Positions 44,301-52,640 of a DNA stretch of 64,000 bases are shown piece after piece. The DNA is taken from positions 1 through 64,000 of the forward strand of contig CAPGDO010000005.1 in NCBI GenBank assembly GCA_948616985.1, given 5' to 3'. Position numbers and translations under genes: made by a program. The notes under the pieces were generated by a model, which saw nothing but the letters and a program-made list of their open reading frames with translations, was not told where the DNA came from and made no database searches. Source of the stretch: MGBC163016 sp910588905. GTDB taxonomy: Bacteria; Actinomycetota; Coriobacteriia; Coriobacteriales; Eggerthellaceae. The first letter of the stretch is position 1. The number at the start of each line of letters is the position of its first letter.

Positions 44301-47004
44301 CGCAGAGTCCTCTGATGCCCCCACCTATGGCGGTACCTTCATCCCGGGCAAGCGTGTCGTCTATTCGGTACCTGAGAAGATCCAGGATGTCGGAAAGGAG
44401 CACGGCGGCCAGCTCTATGCTCAGTACACGGGGAACAGCAACGCGAATGAGGAGTGGTGCATCCGTATCATGGGCGGCCACAGCATCCCCACCCTCGATC
44501 TGCATGATGAGACCGATCACGAGAAGCGCGTCCAGAAGGCAGAAGCCTTCATCACCGATCTGGATAAGACATTGGATCTGCTCGGCAAGTCCAAAGCCAA
44601 TGAGGCTGATCACAAGGCAGCTCACCTAGCTGAGAGCAAGCTGGTGGTGGACAAGGTTGTCCAAGACACCATCAATCCCAGCGTTGATGTCAACTACAGT
44701 GATACCGGGTGCATCCATAACGCTGCAGAGATCATGACCGATACCATGCTCTACTCCGTACCCGCGGCGAAGGTGGCAGCTTCATGCAAGGGCTCTACGC
44801 TCCGGGAGCGTGCTGAGTCGCTCATCAAGCACATGGATGGCTCTGAGCAGTTGATGCGCCTGTTCTATCAGCATAAGGGTCTCATGTTCGAGCGCGAGGG
44901 AGCTACCGGAAGCAATCGAGTATCCTCTCAGCATCTGAACATCCGCTGCATGCAGATGTTCGCCGGCGCCTTCATGTATGCGGCGGGCAATCATATCGGT
45001 GTGGGGTATCCCGAATCCGGCAACTTCGCCATATTGAATCCCATCTCTGATGCAGCCACCGCTCCCGGCGGGACGCGGGCGAGCGGAGATGGCTTCTACT
45101 TCGGATGGGGCACCGCCCATGAGATCGGCCATAACATCAACAACAACCGCTATTCCTATGCTGAGGTGACGAACAACTACTTCGCTCAGCTCTGCAAGAT
45201 GATCAATGAGGGCACGACGCGCTTCACCTATGATGCTGTCTATGCTCGCGTCACCTCGGGCGCCCAGGGTCGCACGGGGAGCGTCATGACCCAGTTGGCC
45301 ATGTATTGGCAGCTCATGCTGGCTCACGATACCCATGAGGTCTATACCCTCTATGACAACTATGCAGACCTCCAAGCGAATCGCTTCTTCGCTCGGGTGG
45401 ATGGCCTTGCTCGCAATCCGGGATCCGCTACCAAGGCAGATGGTTCTGCCCTGGATATACCACTGGTGGTGAATGCAGGCGAGAGCCAGAACATCATCCG
45501 CTTGGCCAGCGCCGCAGCCAAGGCGGACTTGACCGACTTCTTCGTCAGCTGGGGCCTGATCCCCAACGCGGAGACCCAGCGGTTCGTCGCACAGTTCCCG
45601 AAGGATCCTCGGGCGCTCCAATACGTGAATGACGATGCGGTCAAGTGGACGCGGGCGAACCCCGGGGCTTCTCAGGTGGCCGGGCAAGATATGGTCGCGG
45701 TCACCCAGAGCCAGGACAATAGTCGGATCACCCTTGGTCTGAGCGCAAAGGACGCAGCCTATGCTCCATCGCTCATCGGCTATGAGATCACCCGTCTCAC
45801 CTATGCGTCTGGCCAGCAGCAGAAGGAAGTGGTCGGCTTCGCTCGCGCAGGGGTTGATGGCACCGCCTCCTTCGTGGATGATGCTGCCTACCTAGGTAAC
45901 CGGGCTGTGCAGTATGAAGTGAAAGCCGTTGATAAGTTCCTGAACTACTCTGTAGGCGCGGTCACGGCTCAGGAGAAGCTGAATGGCAATGGCCGCTACA
46001 CCACCGAGGAATGGAGCGTTGAGACCAACCTGGTGGACGCGGACTCTCAGAATGGGGGTTCACCGGATGAGGGAACCGAGGATACTGGCTCCGATGAAGC
46101 AGTAGAACCCGAGTGCCCCTCTGAGAAGGCCGAGCTCGAGCCCAAACCCATCGACTCCATCCTCACGGGCGAGGGTGAGTTCATCGGCAAGACCATGGCC
46201 AATGGGAATACCCCTGCCGCCGACCCTTATGTGCTCGTGGATATGCACAAGACCAACCCGGTGGTCTCTATCCGCTATACCCCCGGTGAGGGTACGGCCT
46301 TGGGTCAGTACCGCATTGAGACCAGCGTGAACGGGCTTTCCTTCACCGAGGTGGCAACAGGGACCTTCCAGAAGGGTGATGAAGGCTATGCTGAGGTCTT
46401 CCTCACGGGCAAGAATGAGGACGGCAGCCCGAGTAGCTGGATCTGTGCTGAGAACGCCCGCTATGTGCGCATCACCGGCCTTGGCCAGGCGGGGAGGGAT
46501 ATCAGCATCAAGGCTGTGGATATCTTCGGACCCTCTGGCGACAACATCGATTTCACTGCCGTTGAGGGCCAAGAGGACATCAAGGCCATCGGCACGCTGA
46601 CTGCTGACTTCGCTCTGGATGACGAAGGTGCGAAGATCCCGGCAGGGAGCATCCTGTTCACGGGTGCTGTCAAGGGCAATCCGGCCTACAACGTGGTGGT
46701 GCTCTATGATGAGACGGGTACGATTGTGGGCGGTCTTGAGGAAGACGGAGAGACGCTCAAGGCAGAGCAGGTGCTCTTGGCCGAGTTGCCTGAGGGATCA
46801 AAGATCGGCGATACCGCTGACGGTCGTTGGGTGTACTGGATAGCCCCCGGCTCCACTCTGCCGAAGCAGGTGCGCGCCGAGCTCTATCGCGTGAACGACG
46901 CCTTCACCAACGAGGGTCAGCGTTTGGTGGCCGATACCGTGTTCGTGGACGTTCCTGCTGAGCTTCCGGGCATAACGCTCACCAGCGCTTCCCAGGGCCA
47001 ATAG
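41344..47004 (+). CDS. Secreted M60-type metalloprotease with dockerin, FN3 and galactose-binding-like domains
   Basis: 1886 residues. Signal peptide 1-40 (cut near AFA/DP), acidic linker to 120, carboxypeptidase-regulatory-like beta domain (120-215). A dockerin-like segment follows (about 223-285), with Ca-loop motifs GDVTGEGDIDVND and CDLNGDGDRTLTD. A beta region (285-490), two FN3 domains (497-590, 597-682), an F5/8-like domain (690-855) and the M60 domain (about 930-1420) come next. The zinc site is H1259-E-I-G-H1263 with E1274. A second galactose-binding-like domain (1598-1730) and a C-terminal beta domain end it. M60 enzymes cleave mucin-type glycoproteins. It has no wall anchor of its own. 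Confidence 0.88.
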   Translation: MKRTTAKAHVTALGRAGKKAVSILASAALALSMFGVPAFADPVEGEGENQEALQQDTEPATGEDIPSVPEGPGPDDPDPTAPPKGPVDADPDEGASGEEPGGTKLPTETDEADQVAKSVIHVDVTDAKPFDREKPNVFFVTLSNRGQQRIEMAETGSFTHGSYTYKAVDPGEYTLTVQAEGYGTYSQAITVADDIPRTYTLKLNTYDRPTCATDEQTEQTGVIYYGDVTGEGDIDVNDIEAMISVIQGDIQPTGRCDLNGDGDRTLTDLQILAEGYERDKDGFGHDPLTSHIAPKPRVTGVTVSEGIVASDSKITDISEVVGNPDESVSLKLAPTNNAPISAANPVTIQLNDLDKQLEGEQIQVMTIKAPVKMSDEGVVQRKDTAVTGGMVDVTYVENGEEKTEAVEIVADEPAVSGLERAAQAVGLLPQVAYAADKKATIDSAGNIIIDFGKKIAIKKVTIQVTKTAASDGNLNLAEISSVEFLNDTADLIAPPELNIPQNLTATPGSKQFTLSWGAETNVTGYEISIVDPTVAGDNEHLMTTKNTTLAVTAYKYGKKGKLENNHTYTVKVQSTNGAWRSGWSDPITVTPKATKAPDAPESVKASGGYRTITVGWKAMEDTDTYTIFWRKQGDTAWQQNVGVERNNYQLSGLEDRTIYELYIVGVNEIGSSAPSRTVAAETTTIAPAELPNYKLVNTKDASGRYLTGIQSARVLSASMVDSPLDAGKSTALGLFDDDYTSYAKKADWDMGCAYNQGVHGVEVTFDGVKQIGFISYAASSQNIDYSGVVVHASTGGSGWQRVDGVSFTQQKCANGRTYTLIKIDGGLTADKVLIGMQRYPRLIDIAEMRFHGYDSIEADVNALFSDDMHIQLAEGVDEARIQALETRLNTADADGNYYPFKNIVQLDIDFARQLLADENAGLSEIITVHTDISSNADSGKNLGISGLNSWQPLGKVAAAGDQLVLYASARNAKANSKVQIYIGQQYAESSDAPTYGGTFIPGKRVVYSVPEKIQDVGKEHGGQLYAQYTGNSNANEEWCIRIMGGHSIPTLDLHDETDHEKRVQKAEAFITDLDKTLDLLGKSKANEADHKAAHLAESKLVVDKVVQDTINPSVDVNYSDTGCIHNAAEIMTDTMLYSVPAAKVAASCKGSTLRERAESLIKHMDGSEQLMRLFYQHKGLMFEREGATGSNRVSSQHLNIRCMQMFAGAFMYAAGNHIGVGYPESGNFAILNPISDAATAPGGTRASGDGFYFGWGTAHEIGHNINNNRYSYAEVTNNYFAQLCKMINEGTTRFTYDAVYARVTSGAQGRTGSVMTQLAMYWQLMLAHDTHEVYTLYDNYADLQANRFFARVDGLARNPGSATKADGSALDIPLVVNAGESQNIIRLASAAAKADLTDFFVSWGLIPNAETQRFVAQFPKDPRALQYVNDDAVKWTRANPGASQVAGQDMVAVTQSQDNSRITLGLSAKDAAYAPSLIGYEITRLTYASGQQQKEVVGFARAGVDGTASFVDDAAYLGNRAVQYEVKAVDKFLNYSVGAVTAQEKLNGNGRYTTEEWSVETNLVDADSQNGGSPDEGTEDTGSDEAVEPECPSEKAELEPKPIDSILTGEGEFIGKTMANGNTPAADPYVLVDMHKTNPVVSIRYTPGEGTALGQYRIETSVNGLSFTEVATGTFQKGDEGYAEVFLTGKNEDGSPSSWICAENARYVRITGLGQAGRDISIKAVDIFGPSGDNIDFTAVEGQEDIKAIGTLTADFALDDEGAKIPAGSILFTGAVKGNPAYNVVVLYDETGTIVGGLEEDGETLKAEQVLLAELPEGSKIGDTADGRWVYWIAPGSTLPKQVRAELYRVNDAFTNEGQRLVADTVFVDVPAELPGITLTSASQGQ

Positions 47005-47037
47005 AGAATGCAGCATTCGGATAAGGAGATGCGTACG

Positions 47038-47880
47038 ATGATCATAAAGAGAACCAAAGCAGCCCTGTTCGGATTCGTGGCTGCCATCGCGCTCTGCTTC
47101 GGCTGCGCAGGCACGGCTTGGGCCGATGTGGCAGAGAGCGAGATCTTCTTCTCGCAGAGCGGCAGCGGCGTGGATGTTTCCTTGGATGGCAAGGGTCCGG
47201 ATGTCAGTGCATTCTCGCTCGTGATGGATGTGGATGTGAGCGCTGACGCAGAGGATGCGGTGGATGTCGGCTTCCAGTTCAGCGACTTCATCAAGGATAA
47301 CTGCAGCATGCCTCCTCAAGCCACGTTCAAGCCCGTGGGTGACAAGACCCGCATCACGCTGTACGTAGCGGGGGGCCACGATCTGTTCGCGAACCCGCCC
47401 ATCTCAGTAGGTCGCATCACCCTTGGCCTTGATACTGAGCTGAGCTCAGGAGCAGAGGCTACGGTGACCGTACCTGAAGAGACAGATGATCTGGATGCGG
47501 TGGAAGGCGGCGTTGCTCCCAATCCGGATGCAGCCTACGCCCTGCGCACGGTCACCAGTGCCCATGCTGAGGACAAGGGGGCCGTGTTCCTGGCTGAGCC
47601 ATTCACGGCCTATCTGGGCGATCGCATGACCACAGTGGACCCACCGATCCCCTCGGATCCTGATGACCTTGATGATGATTCTGATGATGAGGAGATGAGT
47701 CCCGATGATGGCAAGGGACCGAAGGGTCCCGATCCAAGCCAAAGGCCGGTAGGCGGGGACTTGAGCAAGACCGGGGACAACCAGATGGTGGTCCTGGGGA
47801 CGCTCCTGGCAGTGGTGGCTGTGGCGCTGTGCACCCTCGGCATTGTGGTGATCATGCGGAAGCGGCGCTCGAAGCAGTAA
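47038..47880 (+). CDS. Wall-anchored cohesin-like surface protein
   Basis: 280 residues. Signal peptide 1-29 (cut at AWA/D), one beta-rich domain (30-195), an acidic Pro/Asp linker (196-240), a sortase-type signal LSKTGD (242-247), a membrane helix and a KRRSK tail. The domain has size and strand pattern of a cohesin, including a late strand like ISVGRITLGLD; sequence similarity is weak, so this call rests partly on the dockerin next door. LSKTGD departs from LPxTG at the Pro. ATG 47038 has AAGGAG 10 bp upstream. It follows the protease gene by 33 bp. Confidence 0.7.
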   Translation: MIIKRTKAALFGFVAAIALCFGCAGTAWADVAESEIFFSQSGSGVDVSLDGKGPDVSAFSLVMDVDVSADAEDAVDVGFQFSDFIKDNCSMPPQATFKPVGDKTRITLYVAGGHDLFANPPISVGRITLGLDTELSSGAEATVTVPEETDDLDAVEGGVAPNPDAAYALRTVTSAHAEDKGAVFLAEPFTAYLGDRMTTVDPPIPSDPDDLDDDSDDEEMSPDDGKGPKGPDPSQRPVGGDLSKTGDNQMVVLGTLLAVVAVALCTLGIVVIMRKRRSKQ

Positions 47881-47917
47881 GAGCCTATCAGAAACCAGTA
47901 AGTAGCACTCACGAGCG

Positions 47918-47949
47918 AGGGGCGGTCTTTCGAGGCCGCCCCTTTCTTA
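47918..47949 (+). terminator. Terminator of the M60-cohesin operon
   Basis: AGGGGCGG (47918-47925) pairs with CCGCCCCT (47936-47943), then TTCTTA. Located 38 bp after the stop. Confidence 0.8.
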
Positions 47950-47985
47950 CGGGTAGCCATCCCAAAGCCTCGCTGGGACATCCTT

Positions 47986-47994
47986 TGCTATCAT
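47986..47994 (+). promoter_or_regulatory. Extended -10 (TGCTATCAT) for eno
   Basis: TGC followed by TATCAT, 40 bp before the eno ATG. Confidence 0.5.
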
Positions 47995-48033
47995 AGCCGC
48001 CGGAGTATGTACATCTGAAACGGGAGGCATGCA

Positions 48034-49326
48034 ATGGCGATGATCATCGATGTCCTAGGTAGAGAGATCCTGGATTCACGCGGTAACCCCACAGTAGAGG
48101 TGGAGGTGCTCTGCGCGGATGGCTCCATGGGCCGTGCTGCTGTTCCCTCCGGTGCCTCCACCGGCGCCTTCGAAGCAGTGGAGCTGCGCGACGATGACAT
48201 CCATCGCTACCTGGGCAAGGGCGTTCAGGATGCTGTGGCCCACGTGAACGACGAGATAGCCGAAGCCCTCATCGGGCTCGATGCTGAGAATCAGCGTGAG
48301 CTGGATGAGGTCATGCTAGAGGTGGATGGCACTGACAACAAGGGCGCACTGGGAGCCAATGCCATCCTGGGTGCCTCCCTGGCAGCGGCTCGGGCAGCGG
48401 CGGAATCATCGCTGTTGCCTCTGTATAAGTACATCGGCGGGGTGAATGCTCACACCCTTCCCACGCCCATGATGAACATCCTGAATGGCGGCGTCCATGC
48501 AGACAACAACGTTGACTTCCAGGAATACATGATCATGCCCGTGGGTGCGTCCACCTTCGCTGAGGGCCTGCGCTGGTGCGCTGAGATCTACCATACGCTG
48601 AAGAAGGTCCTCCATGATGCTGGCCTGGGCGGCGGCGTAGGGGACGAGGGCGGCTTCGCTCCTAACCTGAAATCCAATGAGGAGCCGCTCCAGTACATCA
48701 TGCAGGCCTGCGAGAAGGCGGGCTATAAGCCGGGCTCTGACATCATGTTCGCTATGGATCCGGCCTCTACGGAGTTCTATGACGAGAAGACCGGCAAGTA
48801 CGTGCTGGCCGGTGAGGGCCGTCAGCTTTCCAGCGAGGAGATGGTGGATTACTGGGAGGCCCTGGTGGCGAAGTATCCCATCATCTCCATCGAAGACGGC
48901 ATGGCCGAAGAGGACTGGGATGGATGGAAGGCGCTCACGGCGCGCATCGGAGGCAAGGTGCAGCTGGTGGGAGATGACCTGTTCGTCACCAATTCCAAGC
49001 GTCTGGCGAAGGGCATCCAGCTGGGCTGCGCCAACGCCATCCTCATCAAGGTGAACCAGATCGGCAGCTTGACCGAGACCTTGGAGGCTATCGAGCTGGC
49101 GAAGACCCATGGGTATGCTTGCGTCATGAGCCATCGTTCCGGTGAGACCGAAGACACCACCATCGCTGACTTGGCCGTGGCCACCAACGTGGGTCAGATC
49201 AAGACGGGCGCCCCGGCCCGCTCTGACCGTGTGGCTAAGTACAACCAGCTCATCCGCATCGAAGAGCAGCTGGATGCTCAGGCAACCTACGCGGGCATGG
49301 ATGCGTTCTACAACGTGAAGCGCTAG
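48034..49326 (+). CDS. eno: Enolase
   Basis: Converts 2-phosphoglycerate to phosphoenolpyruvate in glycolysis; 430 residues, normal length. Seen: REILDSRGNPTVEVEV at the start, the substrate loop VPSGASTGAFEAVELRD, metal ligands in MFAMDPAS, SIEDGMAEEDW and LVGDDLFVTN, and the catalytic Lys in LIKVNQIGSLTET. The closing SHRSGETEDTTIADLAVA is the family signature. GGGAGG lies 7 bp before the ATG. moeA begins 12 bp after the stop. Confidence 0.98.
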   Translation: MAMIIDVLGREILDSRGNPTVEVEVLCADGSMGRAAVPSGASTGAFEAVELRDDDIHRYLGKGVQDAVAHVNDEIAEALIGLDAENQRELDEVMLEVDGTDNKGALGANAILGASLAAARAAAESSLLPLYKYIGGVNAHTLPTPMMNILNGGVHADNNVDFQEYMIMPVGASTFAEGLRWCAEIYHTLKKVLHDAGLGGGVGDEGGFAPNLKSNEEPLQYIMQACEKAGYKPGSDIMFAMDPASTEFYDEKTGKYVLAGEGRQLSSEEMVDYWEALVAKYPIISIEDGMAEEDWDGWKALTARIGGKVQLVGDDLFVTNSKRLAKGIQLGCANAILIKVNQIGSLTETLEAIELAKTHGYACVMSHRSGETEDTTIADLAVATNVGQIKTGAPARSDRVAKYNQLIRIEEQLDAQATYAGMDAFYNVKR

Positions 49327-49338
49327 GAGATGCAGCAG

Positions 49339-50616
49339 ATGACGAACGAGGCTCAACCGAAAGACGCGATGATATCGGTCGAGGAGGCGCGTCGGGTAGT
49401 GCTCTCCCATGTGGAGCCGCTTCCTGTGGAGACGGTGCCCCTGCTCGAGGCGTTGGGTCGGGTGGCGGCTGCGCCCCAGGCCAGCGATATAGACGTGGCA
49501 CCCTTCACCCATTCGGCCATGGACGGGTTCGCGCTCAAAGCCGCCCAGATAGCAGATGCCTCTGAGGGCTTCCCGGTAGAGCTCAAGGTGATCGCTGAGA
49601 TAGGGGCGGGCAGCGTCTATGAGGGCCCCATCGCGCCGGATGAATGCGTGCGCATCATGACGGGAGCCGAGCTGCCCGAAGCAGCAGACTCAGTGGTCAA
49701 GTACGAAGTGGTTGACGTGGTATCGGGGGATGGCAAGCCCGGTTCCGTGGTCTCCTTCCGCGCCCTCTGCAGCGTTGGCTCCAATGTCCGCGCGGCGGGC
49801 GAAGAGGCTAAAGCAGGGGAGGTTGTGCTCCAGCCGGGAGATGTGCTAGGGGCTGCGGGCATGGGTTGTCTTGCCAGCTGTGGCGTGCTGGAGGTTGAGA
49901 CCTACCGGCGTCCTCGGGTGGCCATCATGGCTACAGGCTCAGAGCTGGTCCCTCCTGATCAGGTGCCTGGTTCGGGGCATATCCGGGAATCCAATGGACG
50001 TGCTATGGCGGCTTGCGTCCGTGAAGCGGGCGGTGTGCCTGAGATCCTGCCCATCGTACCGGATACCTATGACGACCTCTTCCAAGCGGTGACCAAGGCC
50101 GCTCAAGAGTTCGACTTCGTCATCACCACCGGCGGGGCCGCCAACGGTGATTATGATTTCATCAAGCAGGTAGTGGATGATGCGGGTCAGCTATTCATGA
50201 CCCAGGTGAACATGCGTCCCGGCAAAGCGCAGACCTTCGGCCATGTGCAAGGGACTCCCGTCTTCGGCCTGCCGGGCAATCCGGCGGCGGCCTATTGCGG
50301 TTTCCAGATGCTCATACGCCCCGCCCTCCGCAAGATGCAGGGCTATGAGGCTCTGGAGTTCCCGCAGATCCGGGCGCGGTTGACCCAGGATATGAAGAAG
50401 AAGGACCCGCGGCGCATCCTCTTGCGTGCCACCTATGCCAAGGCACCGGAGGGCGGCTATGAGGTCACTCCGGCGAAGAACCAGAGCTCAGGGCTCTTCG
50501 GGGTCATCCAACGTTCCAATTGCATGGCGGTCATCCCCGAGGGATCGGCGTCGCTCAAGGCGGGGGACGAGGTCACGTGCATCCTCATGGGCGTTCCCGA
50601 GGAAACCGTTCTCTAA
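49339..50616 (+). CDS. moeA: Molybdopterin molybdenumtransferase MoeA
   Basis: Inserts molybdate into adenylylated molybdopterin; 425 residues. Motifs: HSAMDGFAL (domain III), RIMTGAELPEAAD, the nucleotide/Mo pocket ITTGGAANGDYDFIKQV and PVFGLPGNPAAA. The C-terminal domain IV is complete. ATG 49339 is preferred to ATG 49330 because AGGAG (49325-49329) abuts the latter. It lies directly after eno and before moaB. Confidence 0.95.
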   Translation: MTNEAQPKDAMISVEEARRVVLSHVEPLPVETVPLLEALGRVAAAPQASDIDVAPFTHSAMDGFALKAAQIADASEGFPVELKVIAEIGAGSVYEGPIAPDECVRIMTGAELPEAADSVVKYEVVDVVSGDGKPGSVVSFRALCSVGSNVRAAGEEAKAGEVVLQPGDVLGAAGMGCLASCGVLEVETYRRPRVAIMATGSELVPPDQVPGSGHIRESNGRAMAACVREAGGVPEILPIVPDTYDDLFQAVTKAAQEFDFVITTGGAANGDYDFIKQVVDDAGQLFMTQVNMRPGKAQTFGHVQGTPVFGLPGNPAAAYCGFQMLIRPALRKMQGYEALEFPQIRARLTQDMKKKDPRRILLRATYAKAPEGGYEVTPAKNQSSGLFGVIQRSNCMAVIPEGSASLKAGDEVTCILMGVPEETVL

Positions 50617-50634
50617 GGAAGGACTGCAGAAGCT

Positions 50635-51123
50635 ATGACCCATGCTGAGAGGAAGATCCGCTTCGCCATCATCACCTGCTCGGATACGCGCGCGCTGACA
50701 GAGGATGATGCCGGCTATGCCTTAGAGGAGCTCATCCGCGCTCGGGGTTGGGAAGTGGAAAGCCATGTCATCGTGAAAGACGATGTGAACCAGATCTCCC
50801 AGGCTATCGTGGATGCCACAGACGGCTTGGGAGTGGATGTGGTGCTCACCTGCGGTGGCAGTGGCCTCTCTCCTCGGGATGTGACACCGGAGGCCACGCG
50901 GGCCGTGTGCGAACGGGATGTACCGGGTATCGCCGAGGGCATGCGCGCCTATTCGATGCAGATCACTCCCTTCGCCATGCTCTCCCGGGCGGTGTGCATG
51001 CAGCGAGGCACGTGCATCGTCATCAATCTGCCGGGTTCCACCAAGGCGGCCACAGAGAACTGGGAGGCCATCGAGGGCGTGCTGCCCCATGCTGCTTCCA
51101 TGATGGCCAGAGAGGGGCACTGA
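50635..51123 (+). CDS. moaB: Molybdenum cofactor biosynthesis protein MoaB/MogA family
   Basis: 162 residues. Adenylylates molybdopterin before MoeA acts. The signature VLTCGGSGLSPRDVTPEATR, INLPGSTKAA and the SDTRALTEDDAGY start are present. AAGGAAGGA lies 10 bp upstream of the ATG. MoeA and MoaB side by side form the two last steps of the pathway; other moa genes are outside the window. Confidence 0.92.
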   Translation: MTHAERKIRFAIITCSDTRALTEDDAGYALEELIRARGWEVESHVIVKDDVNQISQAIVDATDGLGVDVVLTCGGSGLSPRDVTPEATRAVCERDVPGIAEGMRAYSMQITPFAMLSRAVCMQRGTCIVINLPGSTKAATENWEAIEGVLPHAASMMAREGH

Positions 51124-51128
51124 GAGGC

Positions 51129-52610
51129 ATGGCATCCGAGGATCTGCCCAACGGTTTCCTGGGATTCAATCAGCGGCGTCCGGGGTTCGAATCCGCGGGA
51201 GATGCGCTCCGTCGCTCACGTGCAGATAGGGATGCCCTGAATGTGGACACGGCGTCCCGGGGCTTTCGCAATACCGAGTACCAGGCGGCCAAGAGCGGCT
51301 GGCAGGTGCCGAATACCGTGAAGCCGGAGCAGAATCCGGGGCCGGAGAAGAGCCTGTGGGGGAAGAGCAACGATTTCTTCCCAGCGGATATGCGCAAGTA
51401 CCTGACCATCCCTGAAGGGGGGGCATCGGGTCCGGAATTCAACTACGAGGAGCTGGCGCAGATACCCGGCGTGGATAAGCGCTGGAGCTGGGTGGAAGTG
51501 GATCTGGGCGCCATCCATCACAATGCGCTTGAGGTGAAGCAGCGCCTTGAGCCCGGCGTGAAGCTCATGGCGGTGGTGAAGGCCGATGCCTATGGCCACG
51601 GAGCCATCCGGTGCGCGCGCAGCGCCTTGAGCGCCGGAGCCGACTATCTGGGTGTGGCATCGGTGGATGAGGCGGTCGAGCTGCGCCAAGACGGCATAGG
51701 AGCGCCCATCCTCGTGCTGGCGGAGCCGCCCGCAGCCACTATCCCCCTGCTGCTGGCCTACCGCATCATGCCTTCCGTCTATACGGCCGAATTCGCCGTG
51801 CAGTATGCCGAAGCGGCGGATTCCATCGGCTTGCGCGCCCCCTATCACCTGAAGGTGAACACGGGGATGAACCGCATAGGCGTGCGCTTCGATGAGGTGA
51901 TCGAGTTCATGCGACGAGTGTCGTTCCATCGCGCCCTGGAGCTGGTGGGCACCTACACCCACTTCGCTACGGCCGATGCCGCTGACACCATGGAGTTCAA
52001 CATCCAGGCCAGCCATTTCGTGGAGACCATCTCCGAGATGCGCGCCTTCGGCATCGATCCGGGCATCGTCCACGCTGCCAACTCCGCGGCCATCATCCGC
52101 TATCCTGAGGTTCACTTCGACATGGTTCGCCTGGGGATATCCCTCTATGGCTACTACCCCTGCCCTGAGACCTATGGTCTGATAGACCTCGTGCCAGCCA
52201 TGAGCGTGCACGGGCGCATCACCCAGGTGAAGAGCGTTCCCGTGGGGGAAGGGGTGAGCTACGGCTTGCTGCACCGCTCCGGAGGGTTCTCTAAAGTGTG
52301 CACTCTGCCCATCGGCTACGCTGACGGCTATCGACGTGAGCTGTCTGACCGCATTGATGTGATCTTGGGGTCTACGCTCCATCCTCAGGTAGGGGCCATC
52401 TGCATGGACCAGACCATGTTCGAGGTGGATCTGCGCACTCGGCGCAGCTTGGGCAAGTCCGACCCCCAGATCGGGGATGAGGTGCTCATCGTGGGTGCCA
52501 GCGGCAATGCCGTGGTCACCATCGATGAGATGGCTGAGCTGCTCGGTACGGTGCCCCATGAGATATGCATCGGATTCGGCTGTTCACGCCTGCCTCGCAT
52601 TTACTCCTAG
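51129..52610 (+). CDS. alr: Alanine racemase with ~110-residue N-terminal extension
   Basis: Interconverts L- and D-alanine for peptidoglycan; PLP-dependent. 493 residues, about 110 more than usual. The PLP lysine sits in VVKADAYGHGA (K151 instead of about 35-40). The catalytic Tyr (GVSYGLLHR), the CMDQTMFEVDL strand and the end GFGCSRLPRIYS are normal. The extension (1-112) is polar, Asn/Gln/Pro-rich and has no signal peptide or helix; no known domain is recognised. ATG 51129 follows AGAGGGG by about 10 bp. It starts 5 bp after moaB. Confidence 0.92.
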   Translation: MASEDLPNGFLGFNQRRPGFESAGDALRRSRADRDALNVDTASRGFRNTEYQAAKSGWQVPNTVKPEQNPGPEKSLWGKSNDFFPADMRKYLTIPEGGASGPEFNYEELAQIPGVDKRWSWVEVDLGAIHHNALEVKQRLEPGVKLMAVVKADAYGHGAIRCARSALSAGADYLGVASVDEAVELRQDGIGAPILVLAEPPAATIPLLLAYRIMPSVYTAEFAVQYAEAADSIGLRAPYHLKVNTGMNRIGVRFDEVIEFMRRVSFHRALELVGTYTHFATADAADTMEFNIQASHFVETISEMRAFGIDPGIVHAANSAAIIRYPEVHFDMVRLGISLYGYYPCPETYGLIDLVPAMSVHGRITQVKSVPVGEGVSYGLLHRSGGFSKVCTLPIGYADGYRRELSDRIDVILGSTLHPQVGAICMDQTMFEVDLRTRRSLGKSDPQIGDEVLIVGASGNAVVTIDEMAELLGTVPHEICIGFGCSRLPRIYS

Positions 52611-52640
52611 TACCAGTTATCCGAAGGGAAGCGAAGATCC

